Source: Aralia elata
Taxonomy: Eukaryota > Streptophyta > Magnoliopsida > Apiales > Araliaceae
NCBI GenBank assembly: GCA_034770075.1
Contig: CM068380.1
Span: 86,326,112 to 86,390,111 of the forward strand
Direction: 5' to 3'
Length of the DNA: 64,000 bases
The notes below the pieces were generated by a model. That model worked only from the letters and a program-made list of their open reading frames with translations, did not search any database and was not told the origin of the DNA. The first letter of the stretch is position 1. Each line of letters begins with the position of its first letter. A program made the position numbers and the translations under genes. Shown in pieces: positions 20,971 through 33,900 of the stretch.

Positions 20971-23797
20971 ACCCCATATCGACTGGCCCCTATTGAACTT
21001 CAAGAGTTAAAAGTCCAACTACAGGAGTTGTTAGACAGCGGTTTCATACGTCCAAGTACATCGCCTTGGGGTGCTCCTGTTTTATTCGTAAAGAAGAAAG
21101 ACGGGAGTATGAGACTTTGCATTGACTATCGGGAGAGTAAAACCATGTCACCATCAAAAATAGGTACCCGTTACCAACCCTCGCATTGATGACCTGTTCG
21201 ACCAGTTACAAGGTGCTCAATTCTTTTCAAAGATCGATCTTCGTTCTGGATATCATCAGTTGAAAGTTAAAGATGATGACATTCCAAAGACTGCCTTCAG
21301 AACTCGGTACGGACATTATGAATTCCTAGTCATGTCTTTTGGATTGACTAATGCTCCTGCTGCTTTCATGGATATGATGAACCGGATATTCAAGGAATAT
21401 TTGGATCATTTCGTGGTTGTCTTCATTGATGACATTCTCATATATTCTAAAAGTCGTGAAGATCATAAGCAACACTTGAGGCTGATACTCCAAAAACTTC
21501 GTGAAAACAAGTTATATGCTAAGTTGAAGAAATGTGAATTCTGGCTTGAGGAAGTTGCATTCCTTGGTCACTTGGTTTCTAAAGAAGGAATCTCGGTTGA
21601 CCCGGCGAAGATTGAAGCAGTATCAAATTGGGAACAACCAAAGTCAGTAACCGAAGTACGAAGCTTTCTGGGTCTAGCTGGTTATTATCGGAGATTCGTA
21701 GAAGGATTTTCTCGAATAGCTATTCCATTAACTCAACTGACTCGGAAAAGCACAACATTCAAATGGAGCGAAGAATGTGAGAAGAGTTTTCAAGAACTCA
21801 AAAGAAGGCTCATTTCAGCACCTGTATTGGCAATACCATCAGGATCGGAAGGATTTGTCATCTACAGCGACGCTTCAAGCAAAGGACTAGGTTGTGTTCT
21901 CATGCAGCATGGGAAGGTTATAGCCTATGCGTCTCGGCAACTCAAGGAATATGAGAGAAATTATCCTACTCATGATCTAGAGTTGGCAGCAGTCGTTTTC
22001 GCGTTGAAGATTTGGAGACATTATTTATATGGAGAGAAAGTGGAGATCTATACAGACCACAAAAGTCTCAAATATTTCTTCACCCAAAAGGAACTCAACA
22101 TGCGACAACGGCGTTGGCTTGAGCTGTTAAAAGATTACGACCATACCATCCAATACCATCCTGGAAAGGCGAACGTAGTAGCTGACGCATTGAGTAGAAG
22201 ATCATATGCAAGCACGAGTGCGTTACTGACATCGCAAAAGCTCATCTTGGATGATTTACAAAGGATGGAGATAGAGTTAAAGACTCCAGGAACCCACGTG
22301 AAGGTCGCACATATACAGGTAGAACCGGCTTTAATCGACAAAATTAAAGCTGCTCAAGTTACAGACCCGGAGTTGATGAATATGAAGAAAAAGGTACAAG
22401 AAGGTGCTATTCCAGAAGCAAGAGTCGACGAAGATGGAATACTTCGAGTCAACTCTAGACTGTGTGTTCCTAACGACCCTGAGTTGAAATACAAAATCAT
22501 GATGGAGGCGCACAACACACCGTTTGCAATCCATCCTGGAAGTACCAAAATGTATCGTGATCTTCGACATACATTTTGGTGGAACAATATGAAGAGAGAA
22601 ATTGCAGAGTTTATTGCAAGATGTTTAACTTGTCAACGTGTCAAGACGGAGCATCAAGTACCAAGGGGTCCATTGCAACCACTTGAGATTCCAGAATGGA
22701 AGTGGGAACACATCAACAAGGATTTCGTGACAGGTCTTCCCAAGGTTTCTCAAGGCTTAGACGCAATTTGGGTCATTATAGATAGATTGACCAAGTCTGC
22801 TCATTTCCTGCCTATACGAGAAAACTATTCACTCGAGCGTCTTGCTAGTTTGTATATTAGCGAGATTATGAGATTGCATGGCATGCCAGTATCCATCGTT
22901 TCTGATCGAGATCCTAGGTTCATTTCACGATTTTGGGTCAGCTTGCAAAAAGCTATGGGCACTGAATTACGATTCAGTTCTGCATATCATCCCCAAACAG
23001 ACGGGCAATCAGAAAGGACTATTCAAACCCTTGAAGATCTATTAAGACTCTGCGTACTAGACTTCAAAGAAAGTTGGGACAAATACTTGCCATTGGTAGA
23101 ATTCTCTTACAATAACAGTTATCAAGCAAGTATAGGCATGGCTCCCTTCGAGGCGTTGTATGGACGAAGGTGTCGATCTCCAGCATGTTGGGATGAAGTA
23201 GGTGAGGCAAAATTGTTGGGACCCGAGTTGATACGTATGACTACGGAAAAGATCCAAATGATCCGGCAACGTATACAAACAGCTCAAGATCGACAAAAGA
23301 GTTATGCCGATCTTCATCGAAGAGATGAAGAATTCAACGTTGGGGATCATGTATTTTTACGTGTTGCTCCGTGGAAAGGTGTTACGCGATTCGGAAAGAG
23401 AGGAAAGCTTAACCCTCGATTTATCGGTCCATTTGAAATCCTCGACCGAGTAGGAACTGTGGCCTACAAACTCGCTTTACCGCCAAGCATGTCTCGTGTT
23501 CATAATGTTTTTCACATATCCATGCTACGTAAATATGTGAAAGATCCAAACCACATTATTGAGTTGGAACCAGACGAGATAGCAGAGGATTTGACGTACG
23601 AAGAGGTACCTGTCAAGATCTTGGATAAGAAGGAACAGATTCTACGATCAAAGGTTATACCTCAAGTCAAAGTTTTATGGAGAAACCATGATATTGAGGA
23701 AATGACCTGGGAGTTAGAATCTGATATGAAAGCAAGGTATCCTCACCTCTTCGAAACGCCAGGTACGTACGTCAATTTCGAGGACGAAATTTCATAA
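20971..23797 (+). pseudogene. Reverse transcriptase-RNase H-integrase of pol, 5' end frameshifted
   Basis: RT starts at about 20971 (PYRLAPIELQELK, then VKKKDGSMRLCIDYRE) and is interrupted by two frameshifts between 21136 and 21182. From about 21183 to the TAA at 23795-23797 the frame is open. Domains in the open part: RT palm with FIDDILIYS (FIDD box), RNase H (YSDASSKGLG, TDHKSLKYF, ADALSRR), integrase HHCC zinc finger (HNTPFAIH then CLTC) and DDE core (DFVTGLP; SDRDPRF; the glutamate after YHPQTDGQSERTIQTL), GPY/F region (GPFEILDRVG) and a chromodomain-like tail (YEEVPVKILDKKEQ, VLWRNHDIEEMTWELE) that steers integration in chromoviruses. About 845 codons are intact, so integrase and RNase H could be normal proteins if translated. 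Confidence 0.9.
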
Positions 23798-23807
23798 GGA
23801 GGGGAGA
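23796..23807 (+). other. Polypurine tract
   Basis: AAGGAGGGGAGA lies directly before the 3' LTR and overlaps the pol stop codon. It would prime plus-strand DNA synthesis. Confidence 0.85.
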
Positions 23808-23808
23808 T

Positions 23809-26559
23809 TGTAAGATCCCGACTTTATGAAATAAAAGTTTATTATTTTCTTTATGATTATTCTTTTAAATAGTAAAGTGCTTAATTGTTATAAATGATAG
23901 TTAAGGGTGTTATATGCAAATTATCTGATAAACAGTGCATGTCGGGGAATATTCTTTTTGTCGGGGAATATTCTTTTTGTCGGAGAATATTATATTCGGT
24001 ATCGTACGACGGCGCCGAAATGGCAATATTGTCAACGATTGTGGGCCCCATTGTCGGATACTGAAAACGACAGTATTTGTCAACAGTATTATCACCTACA
24101 ACTGTTGAAATACCCGTAATAAAAAGAACAGTAAAACGCGTTATTCCACAGTAGTACGCGGTATTTCACAAGCACACGGTGTTGCACAGTATTTTTATAT
24201 TATTGATTCAATAATTGATAAAGCAGCTATTGCACAGTATTTTGTTCAATAATTGTTACAGTAAGCATCTGCATAATACTTTTTATTATTTGTCATGACA
24301 CTGTAACTTATATTATTTGATATGATATTTTAGCATTATTGACAATGTCTAGAAATTCTGTCAAGGAAAAAGGTTATTTAATTGCGCGCCGTTTATACGG
24401 AAGGCCCCCTTTTTCCTGGGAATGATCTGGTTGTCGATATTATAAGTCTAAAATAGTGTTGATTAAAAATACATGAAGCGTTTGTTGTAAGTTAACTTAT
24501 TTTTTTCTGTGGGACCCACACTTTATTTCGTGGGACCCATAAACTATTTGACCGGTGGGACCCACAAATTATTTTTATAGAATAATTTCTTCAGATTTTA
24601 TTTTTCCGTGGGACCCACATGTCAGTCAATAGTAATTACCGTCAGTAAATAGTTAATTCAGTTTTTATTTTACCTTAAGGTTAAAAAAACCTAAGTAAAA
24701 GCATATTCTAAGAATATACTATGGCATAAAGTATATTAAAAGAATATGCCAAGGGTATAAGAGTAATAAACCAAGAAAATTTGGGAAAAAGACTACTAAA
24801 ATGCCCTCACCTTGATTTTCCTATAAATAGGGAGGGTTTGCTTAAGAAAATTTCACACCTTCATTGCTTATACTTCCTCTCTCTCTAAATTTCTTAAGTT
24901 CTCTTAGTGTGCTAGGCTATTGTGAGTATTTGTGAGAATACTAATATTATTCGAAGTTAGTAAACTTCATAGAAAGTAACATCCAGTTAAACGAAGGTAG
25001 GGAATATCTTTTCTTTCATACTCCTATATAATATCATTTGTTTTCATGTTCGTAAGTGATATTATACTCATAAAGGTTGTTATTCATTCTATATTAATTT
25101 GTGGGGATAACCTGTCCGTGCGGTATGACGCATGTCTGGTGAATATCCTTTTGTATTCATTCATTATTATTCTATGGGAATAACCTGTAAGTACGAGTGT
25201 CGTACCTGGTGAATACCCTTCTGTATTCATTCCTTATTAATCTACGGGTATAACCTGTCCGTGCGGATTGACGCATGCCTGGTGAATAACCCTTTGTATT
25301 CACTACTTATTAATCTGTTGTGAAAATAATCTGTCTACGCGAATTATCGCATGACGGGTGAAAATCCATTTGCAGTTTCATATATTCTGTTATACTCGTA
25401 TAACGTATCATTTCTTTTGTACTCTTTAAGGGATATCTTTTTCTTTCACATTTCTCCATTTAAGATAAGAAATCTTTGTTTGTTTCCAAAACCTTATTTT
25501 TAAATGGAGAAAAGAAAATCCCTGAAAATTAGTAGAATATCTTTAATAGTTTGTGCTTCATCTAATATCTTCTCACTTGAATCTTTCTATTTCATTTTAT
25601 ACGTTATAGTTGAAGCATGAAACAATTTCTTGAATATCATTCTTGAATTTGACTCCACAATTTGGTCATCGTGTTGGCAATTTGGTCAATCTTTGATACT
25701 GATTAAATTATAAAGCTTTTCTTATCCTTGATCTCACTGTATCATTGTCATCATCCTCATCCTCATATTTAAATTGTGGTGATAGTTCTCTTTGGCCCGT
25801 AGTGCAAAGATGAACTGGCGTGACATGATTTTGACCAAACTGTGTATTGGTATTATCATGACTTTTGGTGTTACAAACAAATGCGTATGGTGAAAGTTCT
25901 CTTTGGCCCGTAGTGCAAAGATGAACTGGCGTTTGGCATGATCATGACCGGTGATGTTACAAATAAATATCTTTGGCACGTAGTGCAAATAGAGGCTGTT
26001 GAATATAAACTGTTGATTTGGATGTTCATAAACAGAAATTGTTGATTGGTGTTACAGGGATAAAATATTGGTGGTGATCCTTTAATTTATAGAAGATGGT
26101 AGATATTATAATCTACTTGACTCTTCTAGTGGATTGTTGGTTCCGCTGCAATTGTTGTTGTTAAACAATTAAAGTATCTTTAAATCTCTGATTTAATTCT
26201 GTTGAAGGCTAAAGATAATTTTTATTATTCTTCATTATCTTAGTCATGATATTTCTTACTGGGCTATTTGTGCTCACCCTTTTCCTTTTTGTTCCATTGT
26301 TCTCCTCAGGAAAAGAGAGTGTAGCGGGGACTAGCCGGGGAATGGAGTGATGGTCCGAGATATTAGAAGTGTCTCAATACCTTACTATTAGTGTGACAAT
26401 AGGTGTATTGAGAATTTAAGATGTATTTGTATTGTGTTGTCGTATTTTGCACAACACTTATTAGTTGTAAATGGGAAAATTCATATTTGTATTTGTATTT
26501 TTTGGAATGTTATTGGCGACTCAAAATGGGTTGTATGGACCTATTTTGGGGGCGTCACA
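23809..26559 (+). repeat. 3' LTR of the Ty3/gypsy element
   Basis: Collinear with the 5' LTR and 13 bp longer. That net difference is fully accounted for by eight indels of 1-5 bases, mostly in homopolymers or short repeats. There are 14 substitutions, for example C/T at 23863 and A/G near the right end. The TATA box is at 24822-24829, and transcripts started here would read into the flank toward the 17-exon gene on the same strand, 1.4 kb away. Confidence 0.95.
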
Positions 26560-26564
26560 ATATG
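26560..26564. repeat. Target-site duplication, right copy (ATATG)
   Basis: Matches 16173-16177 and completes the 5-bp duplication around the element. Confidence 0.95.
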
Positions 26565-27503
26565 GCTCACACATTAATTATGGTCGAATAACTTTAACAG
26601 TAATTTATATATAAAGTGGGAGCATCCACTTACTTATATTGATTTGTTTTATGATAAAGTTTAAATTAGTTTTTGTGTTTTAATTAAATTGTCTCAATTT
26701 CTTTTCTACTTTTTGCCCCTACTAGTGTAATAGTCGGGCGAGGTACAATACTTTGTTTATTAATAATTATTTATATTAAAAATAGTAATATTTGATCAAA
26801 GTATTTATGTACCTAATTAAAATAAGCGACACATAAATTGTTCATATAAAAATATCGTTTACAACAGATGAAAATGATAAATACGTATAATTTTACTCGT
26901 GTAGTCACATTTGGAGTGGTTAAAACACATATACTTACTGAACAAACATCTCTTCCTCTCCAATTTCTTAACTTTTTTTTATCCAAATGATATTCAGAAA
27001 AAATAAAATAAAATAAAATTGAAAAATATGGTGAAAATAAAATGAGGGAATATGAGGATATTTAAACAAAGCATAATAGGTTGTTGGTATTATTCATAAA
27101 TTGTATATATACAGTGCATTTATGTGAACAATTAAATAATAATTATTAATTTTAAATGAATAGGTGCGTGTACATGTCTATAACTCCAAAAAGATTTTAC
27201 ATGGTTGAATATAGAAGATTTAAAGTTTTAATTTCAAAAAATGAATTTATGTATTTTTTTTTAAATTGAGTTAACTTAATGATTATTCGAGTCAACTCAT
27301 TTTAATTGATGAGTTAATTCGAATAGTCAAATTGATTTATCTGTTATATATATATATATATATATATATTAGTATTGTCCGTAGTGCCTCCGACACTATG
27401 AACGAATGAACGAAGGGTTAGATTTATCTGAAACTTTGAACGGTCCGGATGATTTAATAGGTTGAGCAGAAAAAATTTTAGATTCAAAATCATTTGTGTT
27501 TTG

Positions 27504-27551
<48 letters not shown>

Positions 27552-27931
27552 GTATTGATTTTCTCTCTTTATCTTTTTCACATCCATGTTTTTCAATTTT
27601 TTTTTCTTAATTACATACACCAATAATGCGTGGCAGATAGATTAGTGTGTTATAATGTTTGTCTATACACTGACCGTGCGTGAAATTCTATTCTATCTCA
27701 AATATTTGTAGTCTTTTACAAGATTTTATTCATTTATATAGCTCCATAAATGAAAAGGTTTTATTTTTTTAATAAAAATGAAAAAGGGAATGTAAACGAA
27801 GTTCCTGAATAATAATATTATGCCAGGCAGGTATTCTCAGGTACTCTACTCCTCTTGCGCGTATTCTGCGATTTCAATTTCGTCGAACACTTATTTACTC
27901 GCAGTGCTCAATTGTTGATGAAATTTGGAAT
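26565..27931. other. AT-rich spacer and promoter of the 17-exon gene
   Basis: Contains (TA)n microsatellites at about 27345-27370 and 27507-27548 and no recognisable gene. The right end must hold the promoter and 5' leader of the downstream gene; no convincing TATA box was picked out. Confidence 0.5.
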
Positions 27932-30900
27932 ATGAAAGACCCGTTTGGTGCCTCTACTCTATATCATGTCTTCCTTTTAGCTACCCTCACAGGTAAATTA
28001 TTTTTGCTCGGATTTGTTTCAAGTGTTGTATAAATTGATGATTACTATGTGTAACTCGTCAATCTTTCTGATTAATTTGTGCAATTTTGCCAGTTTCTCT
28101 TTACCAATCACCCGGAGCTGATTCCGTTGTTGTACCAAGTACCAGTTGCTACGTTCTTGACAACTCCAGTCACATTTATGATTTTGTATCCTATACAATT
28201 CAATTTATTTGATACTGTTTGGCAAGAAGAGTTAAATTGCGTCATAATTCACCCTGTCACCCCTTGGGAACTCTTTAGTAAGATAATTTCACTTAAAAAA
28301 CATATTAATGAATTAAGAATTCATGAATATAGAATTGTTATATGAATTATCACTGTGTGGATCCTTCTCAACATTGTTTTTATATTGAGGTTCGAACTCA
28401 ATTATGTGCTGTCTACACCCCTAATGTTTGGATGCCTCCAGTGGAACTACTATATTTACCTTTAGGAAATAGTAAATGAACATAAATAAAATGAATAATG
28501 TTCTTTCAGCAAAAGAAGTTGTTTTTAAGCTGTTATTGTTTAGCTCTATTCATTTTTTACTTGAACAAAATGGAGCTTAGTTTGGTCATTGTTCATTCTT
28601 CACGATGACTATGGATCAACAGTCAATAAGATTGTTTTCTCTTAAGCTGTCGATTAGAGTAGCTGGATTGGACATCCTTTTGAGCTTGACGGAAAGGTAA
28701 TGTCTCACATGATATGGATGATCATTATTACCTAAAGGAACAATGTTGTATATGCTCTCATTTGCAAGCCCCATATGTATCATGACATTTTACAGATCAT
28801 TGCAGGACGCGGACACGGTGATTCGGTTTTGTAAAGATGTGGAGAGTAGATCACGAACGGTAGTCATTTTCAACCATGCACTTTTGCTTTTACTAAAAAT
28901 GAGTAGACATGGGCATGTGTGCATATATACCTTTTTCTTTTTTTGTTCATCGTATACCGTAGTTTATAATGTAATATTCTCTTTTTACTTTGCAATTCCA
29001 TCTACGTGGTGAAATATTCATGTTTCTTTGTGTAAATTCATCTCATACCCACAGGGTACATTTCTCCACCCACTTAAAAACAAACCAACATGGTTGGAGG
29101 GAATGAAAGTTCATATAGTAACACTTACTTATAGAATTTGGGTGGAGAAATGTTGCTGGCTTGTTGTGAGCTCTTTTTTTTTTTTGGTTTACAAACATTT
29201 GAAGCATCTTATTGTCAATTCCCGTTAATTCTTTGGAACCCACAAACTTTCTATATTTATTTATTTTTATTTTGAAAAATTGGTCAAGTCATGGTAAACA
29301 TCACTGCTTATTTCACAGCTCGGTGAACAATGCATTCTAGCTTAGACCTTATGGTTGTAGCCAAGCGACTGTGGTTATGATGGAAACTTCCCACTTACAA
29401 AGCTGACAGAATGGTATTTAGAGCGATTAAGTTTTAGTTTGATTAGGTTCTTGCCATTTTGTACCTAACATATGTTGTGTTTATGCACCAGCAAACAAGT
29501 GGTCAATTTTATTGAGCTTATTCGATATTGACTACATGGCTCTTGGTGCATAGAACAAATGCACGAGTATAACATGGAAAATGTTGAAATGTAATATGGG
29601 TATTGGAAATAAATCAATAATTTACGTACAGCCAAGGGGGGAAAAATTGCTGTCAGTGTGGGAAGAATTGCAATATCAAGAATATCCATATTGCATTGGT
29701 CACTATTTACCAAATTTTATAGCTGCAGTTGGTCATGCCATATACTGATTGGATTCGACAAATACAAGTGACTGAAGTTAAAAAAAATCTCCATGCAGAA
29801 CCCATATATCCAGCTCTAGAATGATATTGATTCTGTAAACACTTTTAAATATTTAGTTGGTCAAATCAATGATGTTTCACTTGCATTTTAATCAAATTTC
29901 ATTCAGTGCAACTCTTATTTATACTTACATGCCTATGAATTGCAGGGATATGTTGATTTTGGCAGATTTGATAAGTTCAACTATTTTATTGCTGGTTCAG
30001 GACGCTTTAATTTTGTGCAAGTAAGATGTAATTTGTGATCCTATTTATCTGAATTTTATACATTAAGCCAAAGTAGGTCATTGTTGCATTTACATCACAT
30101 TTCCTCGTGAAAGGTGGAAAGTTGCCGTGTTACCTGTTATTGCAACAGAATTGAACCGGAACTAATAAATTCTCAAGTAATTGTTAAAAAATTATTGTAA
30201 AACTTTCCTAGTGACTTCTGTAGATCGTTGCTTGATGTTACCTGTGTTAGAACCTTTTTTCCTTTCCTGATAAGGATCTATTGGGGAACTTGTAAATTCT
30301 AATACTCAGATTCTATACACATTCAGGAATTTTACGATGGTGACTTGATGAACTGTGAACAAAGTTTTGACAAAAGGGGTCGTACAGCCCAGGTTAGTTT
30401 GAGTAAATTCCCTCTTTAATTTTCTATTGAGCTATACATTCAGTTCCAAAAATCAATAAACTGATTCCGCGAACTCACAATTTATTCACTTTACTTTTGA
30501 GCGTTAAGGTATGGTGAGGGAGTTGAAGTGTTACACATCGGAAATGTTGCAATTTTGGGCGTTAAACATTATTTTTCTATATCTTTCTAACTTTTGTAGT
30601 TTTTTTTTTGGCTCCTTTTCAGGTAAATATCATATGTGGAGACTGCCCAAATGGACAATGTAAAGGTATGTGTTCTCCTTATTTTTGAGTTAGAATCTTT
30701 ACATTCATATGTAGTTATTTTATCTGAAAAACATTGATATATATATATATATACATATAAAGAAATTAATATGACCTGGTTTGAATATATCTATATCTGT
30801 TAATCTGAACAATTATTTTAACTATATCTTGGTGGCTTTTTTTAAAGAAAAAATGCAGAAATGCTGTGGTATCATGATGAGATTATAAAAATTTAATAGG

Positions 30901-33900
30901 AGTGCTAACAAAACCATAAACACACACTTTAGATTATCTTGATATCTTTTTACCTGTTGATTCTTTTTATTCCATCTCAGGTGGACTTGGATGTATATGC
31001 AACGTTTCCTACGATACAACTTGCAGGTTTTCTAGCATAAAACCCCTGATCAACATGGTTTGCATTAATTAATGATCAAATAGTTATGTTTTGGATTATT
31101 TATTACCATACTTAACATATCAGATTGCTCATTGCAGACTTCCAGTTAAATTTTACAAAAAGATTTACTCCCCTGCCGGAAAGAAAATGTTTTGACATCC
31201 GAATGAGCGGTTTTGACTTTATACTATATTTGTAGTATCACCTATGTGAACTTTGTGCAACTGGGCCTTAAAGAATAGACTGATAAGATACTAGTCAAAC
31301 AAAAACGAAAAACATAAAACATAAAAAGTATATTCTGAGATAAAACCTAATTGGCTAATTAAGTACAGTGCTGGTGTCAGCCACAAATTTCTTCGGATTA
31401 AAGTTTTCTACCTTGATCATATATATTGTAGCTTTTATGCCTAATTTTGTAATTTGTTGTGATTTTATTTTTCCAGTTCTTAAGTATTGTGTTTTTTCTA
31501 ATGTTGAATGTAGAGTTCTTGTTGAACTTGCCATTCCATGCGAGAAACAAGGACTGCGAGTGTTTGAAGGCTTCACAGTTGGTTTCCATCCTCGGTCTTG
31601 GGAACTCGTAAGAAATGCAGTCATTCTCCTGTTATTCTCACTAAAATTGGAAATGCACATTTATTTTTATATGACAAAATTGCTGCTTATGAATATTGTA
31701 GGTTTACAATGGCATGACCCAACTAGGGTTTGAAAAATCTAACAACGAATTCAGGTCAGAATATTTGTTATTAATTCCCTACACCAATTTTCTTCTTTTT
31801 CTCAGGTTTCTGTTATTAGAAATTAAAGATTCTTTTGCTTCATTTCCCAAACTGACTGGATGTCTCTTAGGATTGAATTTTATTACTTTGACAGAGGGTA
31901 GAAGGGAGCATAACTTCGAACCCTACAAGGAAATAAGGCAATATCAGCTACAATATCATTTTTCCTTTTTCCTCTGACAAGATCAAATAATGCCTTCATT
32001 AAGACTTGAAACCAGGACTACTCCCATGTAAAGGAGGTACTAATACCACATGGGCTAAAGCTCTTTGGTAAAAATTTGGTCACTTGAACTAAAGCACTTT
32101 GGTAAAATTTGGTCACTATTTATATTCTTTTTCTAAAAGATATTATGAATGTAATTATTTCAATAGTTCTTCCCATTTTTTTTAGTTGTGCTGTCATTTT
32201 CAAATGGCTGTAGTATCAGGTTTCTCAAGATTTAATAAGCCCTAGTCCCTACCCTTACCCCACCACACAGACGCACATGAGCGCAGACATTCATGTAGTA
32301 GCATATTTGCTTAGATGTATGGAGAATATACATCCTACCAAAATGTGGATGGATGGATAATGAGGATGGGGGATGAGTATGGGTTACCTGAGTATCGTGA
32401 ATGTTTCTTAAAGGAGGCTGTGGATAGTTTGAAAATAAATTGGGTCTCATTTTATCATATTGTGTTATGGATTGCTTAGGGACGGATAAAATTTGAAAAT
32501 CTCTAAATTGACATTATTTATTATTGTGTTTCTTTTATCTAAAAGAAGATCTCTAAGTTTTAATCTATTGTTTAGAAATTGGGTGTCTTTATTTAACTCT
32601 CACATTTTTTCCTGAAGAGAAAACAATCATTCAGTTCTTGAATTCAATAACTTTGCGAAGGCATTTGATTGTAGCAAACACTTCAATTTATTTGCCTACA
32701 TTCTTAGCATTCAGGGATCATCCTTGTGTAAATTAGAACAGTCGCATTTGGATTTTATTATCTTATGCTCAGTTAATAAACTTCGAAGCTTACTCTTGGC
32801 TTATATATAATGTTTGAATCCCTGTTAAATATTTTCATGTATTTCCGAAGCTCCTCCATTCTGCTTATCTCATTCTTTGTCATTGTCTAAGCCTAAAATA
32901 TGGCACAACATCAAGTTTCTTCAGAAATGACATCTATTATGGTATTTCAAAATATTTTTGAGCACAATAGTGAAAGTCAAATGTTTGCATGTTGCAGCTT
33001 CAAAACTGAACAGACTCGTGTATTTCTTTATATGACCGCAATTTCTTCACTTTCCAGTCTAGTGGGTAAACCGATCATTAAGGTAGTTGACCGATATCTG
33101 CATATTGCATGTTGCATATTTGATAGTTTTATTTTGAACCATAACTTTCTACTTCTATTTTATAGATTTCCCCAGAGCAAGGTTTAGAGGTTAGGTTATC
33201 AGGTTCAGCAGTGTCTGGGAGTCCATCAACAACTTTATCACCCTCAATGTTGATTGTGGATTGGAGATGTATGGACTTATATATTTCTTTTGTAAGATGA
33301 GTTTCTACATGCATGTTTACCCACCATTTTTAGCGATGCAAAGAATTTTCATACTCCTGAAAAATGATATTCTGAATTTCCTATTTTAATGTCAGGTGAG
33401 AAGGCCCGTGATGCACCTTATGAAGTTGAGATTAATATCCCGGTAGAGAGTTATGAGCCCGTTCAGTTTACTCTTGCAAAGATGTGTGGTTAGAATCGTA
33501 TACCTACCTACTCTATCTCTCTATCACACAAACACACACTCTCATATACACACAGTCACACAAAACAAAAGCATATATGTGCAAACACAATAATGCAAAG
33601 TCACGTATTGGGTAAACGGTTAGTGTGAAAATCCTCTTTTTGCTTTCCTTGCTTGCATTATCTTATTAGAAATGTAAAAGTAATGGATGACCGGGAATAC
33701 TGCTAATGTTTTAAGGAAAGAGATAAAGGATTATCCTTCACAATGAAATGGGTAAAGATAATGTTGAATGGCAAATGCAGTTACACGATCCAGTTATGAA
33801 TGCATTGGCAGGGTTATTTGTAGAATATGGATTGTCTAGCTATTTACTGATACTTGCGGTGTGATAATGTGGAATGTAGATTTTTATTGGAACCTACTAT

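Larger units (their letters stand above)
16178..26559 (+). mobile_element. Complete Ty3/gypsy chromovirus retrotransposon (Tekay/Del-like), 10.4 kb
   Basis: All structural parts are present in order: 5' LTR (2738 bp), tRNA-Met primer site, gag with two zinc knuckles, aspartic protease, reverse transcriptase, RNase H, integrase with GPY/F and chromodomain-like tail, polypurine tract and 3' LTR (2751 bp), flanked by the ATATG duplication. PR-RT-RH-INT order defines Ty3/gypsy; the C-terminal chromodomain-like tail plus very long LTRs point to the Tekay/Del clade. Aligning the LTRs by eye gives 14 substitutions and 8 short indels, about 0.5 percent divergence, so insertion was recent (roughly 0.2 million years if 1.3e-8 substitutions per site per year applies). 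Gag, protease and the start of RT carry stops and frameshifts, so this copy cannot make its own full polyprotein. It lies between the glycosyltransferase and the 17-exon gene and disrupts neither. Confidence 0.95.

Noticed and set aside
28079..28345. 88-codon open frame reading LFTNHPELIPLLYQ
   Set aside because: It is a shadow frame over exon 2 (28094-28185) of the 17-exon gene; the correct frame gives SLYQSPGADSVVVPSTSCYV.
28380..28440. GGTTCGAACTC, resembling a tRNA B box
   Set aside because: No A box, acceptor stem or cloverleaf could be drawn around it.
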